A model generated the notes under the pieces. That model was not told the DNA's origin. It saw only the letters and a program-made list of their open reading frames with translations, and ran no database searches. The position numbers and the translations under genes were made by a program. Of a stretch of 64,000 nt of DNA, positions 54,356 through 63,643 are shown one piece after another. Origin of the DNA: Odoribacter splanchnicus DSM 20712 (lineage in GTDB: Bacteria; Bacteroidota; Bacteroidia; Bacteroidales; Marinifilaceae); NCBI RefSeq assembly GCF_000190535.1, contig NC_015160.1, forward strand, positions 2,976,001-3,040,000. Direction: 5' to 3'. Numbering within the stretch: position 1 is the stretch's first letter; each line of letters begins with the position of its first letter.

Positions 54356-57300
54356 ATGGGAATTACAAAATTTGCAGTAAAATACCCGGTCAGTGTATTA
54401 ATGATCACACTGGGGGTATGTCTGCTAGGAATCATATCATACAATAAATTGGGAACAGATTTATTTCCCGATTTAAAAAATCCGGCTTTATATATCGATT
54501 TGCAAGCCGGTGAGCGTCCACCTGAAGAGATCGAAAAACAGTTTGTAGAAAAAATAGAAGCTATGGCAGCACGCCAGGAAGGTGTGAAAGACGTCAGTAG
54601 CAGCAGTAAGGTAGGAGGAGCCACGATTACGGTGGAATACGACTGGGATCAGGATATGGATGCCGCCTTTTTGGATTTGCAACGCAGCATGTCTCAAATC
54701 GCTCAGGACGAAGAAATCACTTCCCTGAATGTTTCCCGCTACGATGCCAATGCCACGCCGGTCATGATCATTTCCATGAGCCATAAAGAAATCAAGGATA
54801 TGAACGAACTCCGGAAAATAGCAGAAAACTATATGCGGAGCGAACTGGTCAGACTGGAAGGTGTGGCCGATATCCGACTCAACGGCCAGGAAAATGCTTT
54901 TGTGGAGGTCAAAACCGACTCTTATATGCTGGAAGCTTTCAACCTGACTGCCGAAACGATCGCGTCGAAAATAGAAAGTATGAACCGGAATGTTTCGGGA
55001 GGTACCATTGTAAACGACGACATCCAATATACGGTAAAAGGGGTGAATTTATTAAAAGACCTGGAAGACATCGGGAATATTATCGTTGCTTTCAAAACCC
55101 CCGGTAGTACCGACACCGAGTCGGGGAACAGCTCTACCGTGAAAGCTCCGGTATACCTGAAAGATGTTGCCAAAATCGAATTAAAAAATAAAGATCCTGA
55201 AAATCTGGTGCGCTACGATGCCGAACGTAGTCTGAGTATCAGTGTCTACAAAGAGAATAAATACAATACGGTGAAGGCAGTTGAAAATATCACTGCCAAA
55301 CTGGAAGAATTGCAGAAAAGTATGCCCGGTTATGAATTTCACGTCATCAGTAACCAGGGAGATTTTATCGGAGCTTCGATCGGGGAGGTCAAGGATTCTG
55401 CCGTTATGGGTATTTTATTGGCCATGCTGGTATTGTACGTTTTCCTGCGCCGCATCAATACAACCTTGATCGTCAGTGTTTCTATTCCGGTGTCCATCAT
55501 CGCTACGTTCAATTTGATGTACTTCAACGGATTGACGATCAATATCATGACACTGGGGGGATTAGCCCTGGGAGCCGGTATGTTGATCGATAATGCCATT
55601 GTTGTCATGGAGAATATTTTCCGGAATCTGGAAAACGGCCTTTCCCCCAAGGAAGCGGCTATCAAAGGAGCTTCGGAAGTTTCAGGGGCTATCACGTCTT
55701 CAACCCTCACGACCATAGTGGTATTCTTACCTATCGTTTACATCCAGGGAGCTGCCGGAGAACTTTTTAAAGAACAGGCCTGGACCGTTTCGTTCTCTCT
55801 ATTGTCTTCTCTTTTTGTTGCGGTATTGTTAATCCCGATGTTAGCTTCACAATATGTGAAAGCACCTGCCAAAAATCAGGCTTCTTTAAAAATCAAAGGA
55901 TACGGTCAGTTTGTCGGTAAACTTTTGAAACACCGGTACGCTGTCGTCCTGACCGCGTTAGTGGTCATGATCGGAAGTTACCTGCTGCTCCCGTTGATCG
56001 ATAAAGAATTTATGCCTAAAGCAGATTCCCGGGAATTTTCGACTTACATCACTCTGGAGCCGGGAACCCGTCTGCAAAGCACGGATAATGCGGCCGCTAC
56101 CATCGAAAATATGATTATAGAGTTGGCAGGAGACGATCTGGAATGGATTTTTACTCAGGTTGGACCTTCGACAACAACCGAAAGCCAAACGACTAGCGGG
56201 AAACTCGAAGGCGAAAATCAGGCAGAGGTAAAAGTCAAATTGAAAAACAAAGCCAAAGCCGATGCAGATTATATTATCAGTAATCTGAGTCATAATTACA
56301 CGATTCCCGAGGGCGTGGAAATATCGTTCGAAAAGGAACAATCTGCCTTACAAAGCATCCTCGGAACGGAAGGAGCTCCTGTAATTATCGAGATTAAAGG
56401 GGAGGAACTGGAAATGATCGACGAACTCAGCACGGAGGTGAAGGAGAAAATAGCCTCTATCCCCGGACTCTACGATATCAAAACTTCTATGGAACAAGGA
56501 GCTCCGGAAGTCAACATCTCTATCGACCGGTTGAAAAGCGGGATTTACGGGGTAGATATCGCTTCGGTGGCCAGTCAGATAAAAGAAAAGCTGAACGGGA
56601 AGACGGCCAGCAATTTCGAATCCGAAGGTGAACCGATCGATATCGAAATCAAAGTACCGGAAGTATCGCTCGATGAATTGCAAAATGTTGAAATCGTACA
56701 AGGAGAAAAGAAATATCGTCTGGGTGAGATTGCAGAGGTTTCGATTACGACAGCTCCGAAAGAAATCAACCGTAGCAACCAAAACCGGATCGGTAAAGTC
56801 ACCGCAATGCTCGAAAAGGGCTATACATTAGGCAGTGTCACTCCGGAAATCAAAGCACAGTTGAAAGATATCCAATTCCCTGCTAAATATTCAGCACAAA
56901 TTACCGGAGAAGAAGAGAAACGGGCCGAATCGTTTCAAGGTTTGTCCTTTGCTCTGATACTATCTATCGTATTGGTATATATGGTGATGGCTTCTCAATT
57001 CGAATCCTTGCGTCATCCGTTTACCATCTTGCTGACGATCCCGTTGGCCGGAGTAGGCTGTATTTACGCATTTTTGCTAGCCGGAGCCTCTTTGAATATG
57101 ATGGCTTTTATCGGTATCATCATGCTGGCAGGTATAGCCGTCAACAACTCCATCTTACTGGTAGATGCAGCCAACAGGCTCAAGGCAGAAGGATTCGCTC
57201 TGACAGAGGCCATAAAAGGAGCTGCCCAACAGCGTATCCGCCCGATCATCATGACCAGTCTGACTACTATCCTGGCTTTATTGCCGATGTGTTTCGGATT

Positions 57301-57442
57301 CGGAGAGGGTGCTTCACTGCGATCCCCTATGGCTTTGGCGGTGATCGGCGGTCTGTTCACTTCTACCCTGATGACATTAGTAGTGATCCCGTGTGTTTAC
57401 TACATTTTTGACAAAAAAGTCAAAAACGTAGAGAAGATTTGA
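54356..57442 (+). CDS. RND efflux pump inner-membrane subunit
   Basis: A 1028-residue HAE-type RND pump with 12 helices and two large periplasmic loops. It starts TKFAVKYPVSVLMITLGVCL and ends with the twelfth helix (MTLVVIPCVYYIFD). In helix 4 the proton-relay pair is Asp412-Asn413 (MLIDNAIVVMEN) in place of AcrB Asp407-Asp408. In helix 10, Asn930 (VNNSILLVDAAN) stands where AcrB has Lys940. Only one of the three classic relay residues is thus kept, as in several RND clades. It is followed by a second RND gene with 46 bp between them, suggesting a heteromeric pump as in MdtBC. Confidence 0.95.
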   Translation: MGITKFAVKYPVSVLMITLGVCLLGIISYNKLGTDLFPDLKNPALYIDLQAGERPPEEIEKQFVEKIEAMAARQEGVKDVSSSSKVGGATITVEYDWDQDMDAAFLDLQRSMSQIAQDEEITSLNVSRYDANATPVMIISMSHKEIKDMNELRKIAENYMRSELVRLEGVADIRLNGQENAFVEVKTDSYMLEAFNLTAETIASKIESMNRNVSGGTIVNDDIQYTVKGVNLLKDLEDIGNIIVAFKTPGSTDTESGNSSTVKAPVYLKDVAKIELKNKDPENLVRYDAERSLSISVYKENKYNTVKAVENITAKLEELQKSMPGYEFHVISNQGDFIGASIGEVKDSAVMGILLAMLVLYVFLRRINTTLIVSVSIPVSIIATFNLMYFNGLTINIMTLGGLALGAGMLIDNAIVVMENIFRNLENGLSPKEAAIKGASEVSGAITSSTLTTIVVFLPIVYIQGAAGELFKEQAWTVSFSLLSSLFVAVLLIPMLASQYVKAPAKNQASLKIKGYGQFVGKLLKHRYAVVLTALVVMIGSYLLLPLIDKEFMPKADSREFSTYITLEPGTRLQSTDNAAATIENMIIELAGDDLEWIFTQVGPSTTTESQTTSGKLEGENQAEVKVKLKNKAKADADYIISNLSHNYTIPEGVEISFEKEQSALQSILGTEGAPVIIEIKGEELEMIDELSTEVKEKIASIPGLYDIKTSMEQGAPEVNISIDRLKSGIYGVDIASVASQIKEKLNGKTASNFESEGEPIDIEIKVPEVSLDELQNVEIVQGEKKYRLGEIAEVSITTAPKEINRSNQNRIGKVTAMLEKGYTLGSVTPEIKAQLKDIQFPAKYSAQITGEEEKRAESFQGLSFALILSIVLVYMVMASQFESLRHPFTILLTIPLAGVGCIYAFLLAGASLNMMAFIGIIMLAGIAVNNSILLVDAANRLKAEGFALTEAIKGAAQQRIRPIIMTSLTTILALLPMCFGFGEGASLRSPMALAVIGGLFTSTLMTLVVIPCVYYIFDKKVKNVEKI

Positions 57443-57488
57443 AAGGCATTTTCGAGCTTTTGACATTTTTGATTCTAAATAAGAAAAA

Positions 57489-60400
57489 ATGAACAAACTA
57501 ATAAATCGTAAAGTACTGATTTCGATGATCTTCATCGGTTTGACCATGATGGGGTTGTTTTCGTACAGGTACTTACTGATGGAATTATATCCGGATGCGG
57601 AGTTCCCCTCCCTGAATGTAACTATTTCCACCAAGACCGAGCTGGATCCGAAGTACATCGAGAGTCAGGCAGCTATTCCGGTAGAAGGCGTAATCAGCGG
57701 CCTGGAAGGCGTCGAGGATATAACGACATTGATTTCCAATAGGAACGCCCGTATCACTGTTTCCTTTACCAAAAATACAAATGTCAAATATGCTTACCTG
57801 AAGCTGGAAGAAAAAATCAAAGCGATCACCAAAAGTATTCCGGAAGACTTCACCATCCAGGTCAATAAAGCCGGTAGCGGAATGGCCAGTGATCAGTTTA
57901 TGACTCTACAGATTCTGGGAGACGACGATGTCGATTATGTCCGGAATATCACCGATATCGACATTGCTCCCATCCTTGAAAGTACGGATGGAATAGCCTC
58001 GGTCACGGTCATGGGCGGACGTCAGAAGAGCATCGAAATCCTTCTCGACGATGAAAAATGCAAAGCGCTCAATATCACCGCATCACAAGTCAGCTCACTG
58101 ATCGGCAAGAATATGTCTGAAAAGACCTTCGCCGGTTCGGTATTTCAGGATAACAAACGTTTTTTTGTCAACGTTACGGCAGAATATCTCGCGACAGAAG
58201 ACCTGGGAAACATCGTTGTATCCGAAGGTCCGGTATTGTTGAAAGACATCGCCGACATCAATTTCGGCATTAAAGAAGAAGAATCCTATTCGCGGGTGAA
58301 TGGGAAAGAAGTTATCACCTGTGTTATTTCCAAATCTCCGCTGGTCAATATCATCGATCTTTCACAGCGGGTACGGGAAGAAATCGCCCAGTTGAATGAA
58401 GAACTGGCTACCAAAGGAGTTTCTATCAAAGTCGATACGGACACAGCCGAAACGATGAGTGAAAACATCAACACCATCATCAATCTGGGTTTGACCGGAG
58501 CGATTCTGGCTATTTTCATTCTCTACCTGTTTTTGCGAAACTTCAAGATCGTCACTTTCATTGCCGTGGCAATCCCCATTTCGGTATTCTCTGCTTTTTA
58601 TTTCTTTTACTTTTTCGGTATCAGTATCAATACACTGACTTTAACGGGTATAGCCCTCGCTGTGGGCATGTTGTTGGATAATTCGGTCGTCGTCATGGAG
58701 AATATCTTCCGGTTGCGTGCGATCGGAGTCAATAGTCAGGAAGCAGCGGTAAGGGGCACTCAGGAGGTGGCCAAAGCGGTTATCGCCGCCACTCTGACTA
58801 CGATCACTGTATTTCTTCCTTTCCTGTTTTCAGACGATTTTATCCTGAAGCTGATCGGTGAACATATCGGCGTGTCGATCATCACGACTCTTATCCTGTC
58901 GTTGGTCGTGGCTTTGCTACTGATCCCTATGGCCGTCAATCAATTCATGAAAGGCCAGGGCGACCGGGTAAATTTCAGTACATTATCGATTCATAGCCGG
59001 CCGGTACAGATTTATATCGCTTTACTGAAAATGTGCCTGCGCAAACCGGCAGCAGTCGTATTTACTGCGATATTGGTATTGATCGTCACGGTAGCTTTAT
59101 CTTTGACACTGACCATGAATACGTTAAAAGAAATCGAAGCCGATACGTTCAATGTCTATATGACTTTCCCCAATGGGAATACCCTCAACCGGACAGACGA
59201 AACAATAAAAGCTTATGAAGAACGCTTGAACGATATCCAGGAAATCGAACAATACAGTACAAAGATCTATTCCACGGATGCCAGTGTCACCATCAAACTA
59301 AAAGAGGACTTCGAAAAGATCAACAAAAAAACACTGAACGAACTCAAGAGTACGATTCTATCCCTCTCCGATGGGTTAAGAGTCAGCGATATCAGCCTCG
59401 AAGCTATCGAGAGCAGCGAGAACTTCCGGGGTGGTGGCAGTTCACTCATGGGAGGTGCCGACCAACTGATGAAAAAAATGGGTATGGGTACCCAAACGGA
59501 AAAAATTGTCATCAAGGGCCAGGATTTCGAAAAAATGGCTAACCTGGCCGAGTTGCTCAAATTCCAATTGGAAGAATTGGACAATATCAGCTATTCATCG
59601 GTCAGCTCATCCCGGGGAAAACCCGAAGCCAGGATCATGTTCGACCAATATCTGATGGGAATCAATGATGTAACTCCGAATAATGTCGTCACCGAGCTCA
59701 ATAATTTCGCCCCCCAAAATACGACTTCGATCAAATACAAAGCGGGAGATCAGGAGTACGATATCATCATCAAAGACAAACGGCTAGCCGAGAAAAAAGA
59801 AGAAGAAAACCAGGATCCGGTACGTACGCTGGAAGACTTGCGCAATATGCAAGTCACCAACACGAATAATTCCCTTACCGAATTACGTAGCTTCAGTAAT
59901 ATCAACCTTACCCGGGGACAAGGAAACATAAACCGGGTCAACCAGGATAAAGAAATCACGGTGAACTACCGGTTCAATTCCGATGTAAACGAATCGAAGA
60001 ATATTCTGGAAGCCGCAAGGACAGAGATAGACGAACTGGTGCAGAATACCGATATTCCTACCGGCATCGCTGTCGAGGTGGTACATGAAGAGGACGAAAC
60101 CAGCGAATTCACTTTTCTGATTCTGGCTGCTTTTGTGATCATTTACATGATCCTGGCGTCTGTTTTCGAATCACTTACAGCCCCGATCGTATTGATGTTC
60201 GCTATTCCCCTGGCTGCCATCGGTTCCTTACTGGCCTTATTGTTTACCAGCAATTCGTTGATGAATGCCAATGTATTGATCGGTGTCATTATCCTGATCG
60301 GTATCGTCGTCAACAACAGTATCATCCTGATCGACTACACTTCGCAATTGCGGCGACAGGGTAACCGTAAACCGCGAGCCCTCATCATCGCCGGAATCTC

Positions 60401-62234
60401 GAGGGTACGTCCTATCCTGATCACAGCCATCACCACCATCGTGGCCATGTTCCCGTTAGCCATGGGACAAGGAGAATTTGTATCAGGACTCGGAGCTCCT
60501 TTCGCCATCACGGTGATCGGAGGATTGACCATGAGTACATTATTGACCCTGGTGATTATCCCCACCCTATATTCCGGTTTGGAAGAAGCACTTCATCGGC
60601 TGCGTACCCAGAGTTTAACCCTGAAGATTATTCAACTCACCCTTTTGATCCTGGCAGTCATCGGTATAGTGATGATAACCGACTCGCTGATATGGCAATT
60701 GGGTTACTTTGTCGGAGCCATTATACTGATACCGGCAGCCACCTGGTTTATGGAGACTAGTCTGCGTCAGGCCAACAGCCGGATTATCCCTCCGGATCAG
60801 GAAATCCATATTTCAATCCGTAATCTGGTGAAGATCTACGGCCGTCCCAATGAATTTCAACGGGAATGGCAATCCGGCCAACGTGTACGGGAACGGCTGG
60901 GATTAAAGGAAGAATACCGGCAATGGTCGGATTTAAAACCTTTGGTATGGATGTTACCTATCACCGGCTTCCTGATTTATTTCACCTATTTCTATCAAAC
61001 ATTGACCTTCTGGGCCATCATTTTTGCCGTCTGCACCTGGATGTTGCTGACAAAATTGATTGCCATCGGAGGTGAATATTTTAAAGCTCATAAAATCAAA
61101 AGCTTGAGCTGGTGTATACGGGTATGCGGAATCTTCATTTATTACTTTTCGCCCTTGTTTACGCTCATATGGGCTTCTATAAAATTCTCGGATTCCGGCA
61201 TGGCTATTTTACTCGGTCTCCTTTGGTATGTCGCTATAGTTGCCCGCTATTTATCGGACCGGATCCATAAATACAATATCAACATCGATATGATCGACGG
61301 TCGGTTCAGGGAATTGAAAAAAGGAGTATATAAGATCGCCACAAAAATTCCGATGATCGGATATAAGAAAAAACCGTTCAAAGCCTTGAACGCCGTCTCA
61401 ATGGAGATCCATACCGGTATGTTCGGTTTGTTAGGACCTAACGGTGCAGGTAAAACCACCCTTATGCGTATCATCTGCGGCATATTCGAGCAGAGCTATG
61501 GAAAAATATTCATCAATGGCATCGATACCCAGAAAAAACGGGAAGAATTGCAGGGATTGATCGGTTATCTGCCTCAGGAATTCGGTACTTACGAAAACCT
61601 GACCTCCTGGGAGTTTTTGGAATATCAGGCTCTCCTGAAAGGAATTTATAATCCCAAAACCCGGAGCAAACGGATCACAGAAGTGCTCGAAGCGGTTCAT
61701 ATGTATGAAAACAAAGATAAAAAGATCGGAGGTTTCTCAGGAGGTATGAAACAACGGATCGGAATTGCACAGACTTTGCTGAACCTGCCCCGCATTCTGG
61801 TTGTCGATGAACCGACTGCCGGATTGGACCCCCGGGAAAGAATCCGTTTCAGAAATCTTTTGGTAGAATTGTCGCGCAACCGGATCGTTATTTTCTCTAC
61901 CCACATTATCGAGGATATCGCCAGTTCCTGTAACCAGGTGGGTGTTATCAACAAAGGGTCGTTGAAATATCACGGAACTCCTTCCGAAATGGTGGAAATT
62001 GCTAAAGATGTGACATGGACTTTCGAAATTCCGGCCCGGGAATTTGTAAAATTGCCTTCCGACCTGTTATTGGTACATCATATCCGGAACGGAGAGAATA
62101 TCAAAGTCAGGTGTCTGTCGGAGACCCAACCGGTTCCCAATGCCGTACATACTTCTCCTCTACTGGAAGACTCGTATCTGTGGTTGTTGAGGAATGTAAA
62201 ATTAGCTAATCATGAAAATATCATCACTCAATAG
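57489..62234 (+). CDS. RND pump-ABC ATPase fusion protein, ATPase split by a membrane insert
   Basis: A single uninterrupted 1581-residue chain. Residues 1 to about 1030 are a complete RND pump; helix 4 has Asp397-Asn398 and helix 10 Asn942-Asn943, again lacking the classic Asp-Asp-Lys set. Two extra helices follow (about 1040-1085). IHISIRNLVKIYG (1106-1118) looks like the first strand of an ABC ATPase, then comes an insert with about four membrane helices (about 1148-1260), and the ATPase resumes at FKALNAVSMEI. Walker A GPNGAGKTT is at 1316-1324, signature FSGGM at 1416-1420, Walker B ILVVDEP at 1436-1442. The ATPase half closely resembles the operon's first gene product. It likely couples ATP hydrolysis to the RND pump or to the neighbouring permease. 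Confidence 0.93.
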   Translation: MNKLINRKVLISMIFIGLTMMGLFSYRYLLMELYPDAEFPSLNVTISTKTELDPKYIESQAAIPVEGVISGLEGVEDITTLISNRNARITVSFTKNTNVKYAYLKLEEKIKAITKSIPEDFTIQVNKAGSGMASDQFMTLQILGDDDVDYVRNITDIDIAPILESTDGIASVTVMGGRQKSIEILLDDEKCKALNITASQVSSLIGKNMSEKTFAGSVFQDNKRFFVNVTAEYLATEDLGNIVVSEGPVLLKDIADINFGIKEEESYSRVNGKEVITCVISKSPLVNIIDLSQRVREEIAQLNEELATKGVSIKVDTDTAETMSENINTIINLGLTGAILAIFILYLFLRNFKIVTFIAVAIPISVFSAFYFFYFFGISINTLTLTGIALAVGMLLDNSVVVMENIFRLRAIGVNSQEAAVRGTQEVAKAVIAATLTTITVFLPFLFSDDFILKLIGEHIGVSIITTLILSLVVALLLIPMAVNQFMKGQGDRVNFSTLSIHSRPVQIYIALLKMCLRKPAAVVFTAILVLIVTVALSLTLTMNTLKEIEADTFNVYMTFPNGNTLNRTDETIKAYEERLNDIQEIEQYSTKIYSTDASVTIKLKEDFEKINKKTLNELKSTILSLSDGLRVSDISLEAIESSENFRGGGSSLMGGADQLMKKMGMGTQTEKIVIKGQDFEKMANLAELLKFQLEELDNISYSSVSSSRGKPEARIMFDQYLMGINDVTPNNVVTELNNFAPQNTTSIKYKAGDQEYDIIIKDKRLAEKKEEENQDPVRTLEDLRNMQVTNTNNSLTELRSFSNINLTRGQGNINRVNQDKEITVNYRFNSDVNESKNILEAARTEIDELVQNTDIPTGIAVEVVHEEDETSEFTFLILAAFVIIYMILASVFESLTAPIVLMFAIPLAAIGSLLALLFTSNSLMNANVLIGVIILIGIVVNNSIILIDYTSQLRRQGNRKPRALIIAGISRVRPILITAITTIVAMFPLAMGQGEFVSGLGAPFAITVIGGLTMSTLLTLVIIPTLYSGLEEALHRLRTQSLTLKIIQLTLLILAVIGIVMITDSLIWQLGYFVGAIILIPAATWFMETSLRQANSRIIPPDQEIHISIRNLVKIYGRPNEFQREWQSGQRVRERLGLKEEYRQWSDLKPLVWMLPITGFLIYFTYFYQTLTFWAIIFAVCTWMLLTKLIAIGGEYFKAHKIKSLSWCIRVCGIFIYYFSPLFTLIWASIKFSDSGMAILLGLLWYVAIVARYLSDRIHKYNINIDMIDGRFRELKKGVYKIATKIPMIGYKKKPFKALNAVSMEIHTGMFGLLGPNGAGKTTLMRIICGIFEQSYGKIFINGIDTQKKREELQGLIGYLPQEFGTYENLTSWEFLEYQALLKGIYNPKTRSKRITEVLEAVHMYENKDKKIGGFSGGMKQRIGIAQTLLNLPRILVVDEPTAGLDPRERIRFRNLLVELSRNRIVIFSTHIIEDIASSCNQVGVINKGSLKYHGTPSEMVEIAKDVTWTFEIPAREFVKLPSDLLLVHHIRNGENIKVRCLSETQPVPNAVHTSPLLEDSYLWLLRNVKLANHENIITQ

Positions 62235-62246
62235 ACTTGTAAAGCC

Positions 62247-62948
62247 ATGAAATATTACATCACTCCTATAGCAAAACTCGCCCGGTATAATATAAAGATT
62301 ATCTTCGGCAATAAGTTTATGTATTTTATTCTCAGTGCCGTCGGTTTTTATATCCTGACGGTGGGGTTAAATCTTATTTCGGATTCGGAGATTACGATGG
62401 CTACCGGATACAGTATGTTATTAGTGCCTTCTATCCTATTGATCTTCTATCCGACCTGTTTCGGTATACAGAACGACCAGGATGCCAAAATCATAGAAAT
62501 CATTTTCGGTATTCCGAACTATCGGTATAAAATCTGGCTATTCCGGCTTTTGATCGCCTATATGATTTGTTTTATCATCACTTTGCTTTTAGCTGCCGTC
62601 ACCGACTGGCTGGTTGTAGAGGTACCTCCCCTGCAACTCGCTTTGCAAAGTATGGTACCTGCGCTTTTCATCGGTTTACTGTGTTTTATGCTCAGTACAC
62701 TCATCCGGAATGGCAACGGTACGGCAGTAATGATTATCATTATCGGTTTATTGCTGTTCGCATCGAGTAAAATTCTGGACGTCAGCAAATGGAATGTATT
62801 TTTGAACCCCTTTGACGTCCCCTTGGATAAAAATCCGCAAATTTTTTATAACACCCTGTTCGACAACCGATTGATTATCTTACTCTCTTCCTTCATATTC
62901 TTATTGGTAGGACTTTACAAGACACAAAACCGGGAAAAGTTCATCTGA
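62247..62948 (+). CDS. ABC-2 type permease, small subunit
   Basis: A 233-residue membrane protein with about six helices, starting MKYYITPIAKLARYNIKIIFG. The layout matches an ABC-2 permease half without extra domains. It is 12 bp downstream of the fused RND-ABC gene and ends the operon. It is the natural membrane partner of the ATPase domain of the fused chain, with the first two genes forming the other ATPase/permease pair. A stem-loop follows after its stop. Confidence 0.85.
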   Translation: MKYYITPIAKLARYNIKIIFGNKFMYFILSAVGFYILTVGLNLISDSEITMATGYSMLLVPSILLIFYPTCFGIQNDQDAKIIEIIFGIPNYRYKIWLFRLLIAYMICFIITLLLAAVTDWLVVEVPPLQLALQSMVPALFIGLLCFMLSTLIRNGNGTAVMIIIIGLLLFASSKILDVSKWNVFLNPFDVPLDKNPQIFYNTLFDNRLIILLSSFIFLLVGLYKTQNREKFI

Positions 62949-62965
62949 CTCACCGAGTCCGCCCA

Positions 62966-63002
62966 GGAGAAATATCCACCCGTATCCGAGATATATTTCT
63001 CC
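62966..63002 (+). terminator. Stem-loop after the hybrid transporter operon
   Basis: GGAGAAATAT (62966-62975) pairs perfectly with ATATTTCTCC (62993-63002) around a 17-nt loop. No T-run follows, so it may stabilise the 3' end or act as a weak terminator. The next 150 bp are C-rich and hold no gene. Confidence 0.5.
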
Positions 63003-63150
63003 CACCCCCAAAGGGGCATATCCAGCGCCTCCCGGTTCGTCAACCGCCATTCCCCATCCCCAACCCTTCTCATTTTTCCGTTAACTGAGGATATTCAGTA
63101 AATGTCCCTAAATATTTAGGCAGTTATATACATATTAACACGTTATAAAC

Positions 63151-63602
63151 GTAGGTTTATTTTTTCTTTCTATTCCGATTCCGGGTTTTGTGCCGTCAGA
63201 CCGGTTCGCCTGGAACGGTCCGGTAAGGCTTTCCTTCACTGACCGGCGGAACTCCTCACTATGTTCGTCAGACACCACCGGTCGGGCGTTCGGAAAACCT
63301 AACCGGACACTCGTTCCTGCTCCAATGGTCTTCCGCCACAAAACCCTCCATCTTCCGTCAGCACTACAGGGCAAAGAAGGAAAGTTTTATTGAATGAAAG
63401 GGCAGGCCACCCTGACCGGAGTACGAATACCTGGATTATTAGATCGGATTATTTCTATAAAATACTGATTATTAAATTAATCTCTAATGCATAAAGTATC
63501 AGAAAAACATCTGTTTGATAGAAGTTTATACTTTTTAGGTCACAGTTCGTTTTCCATGCAGTGATAACACGAACACCGGAGACGAATAAGTAACGAACTA
63601 TA
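63151..63602. repeat. Modular palindromic intergenic repeat, third locus (about 452 bp)
   Basis: It starts with GTAGGTTTAT and the TTTTTCTTTCTATTCCGATT arm seen at 5.38 kb. It has the hairpin core (TTCACTGACCGGCGG at 63235-63249 and CCACCGGTC at 63275-63283). It continues with the same GGTCGGGCGTTCGGAAAACC and GCTCCAATGGTCTTCCG blocks as the 5.5-kb copy. Its right end, GACGAATAAGTAACGAAC (about 63581-63598), matches the other end type reversed. The middle (63390-63560) differs from the first locus. A minus-strand frame here encodes SDEHSEEFRRSVKE without a credible start. Confidence 0.72.
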
Positions 63603-63643
63603 TTAATCTGCAAGTAAAATGAGAGAAAAAACTCCACCATAAG

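Noticed and set aside
54488..55027. 179-residue minus-strand frame opposite the first RND gene
   Set aside because: Antisense shadow of a conserved RND pump.
63135..63374. 79-residue minus-strand frame in the third repeat locus
   Set aside because: Same repeat-derived sequence; the frame is not preserved in the 5.5-kb copy. Listed only as a question in the findings.
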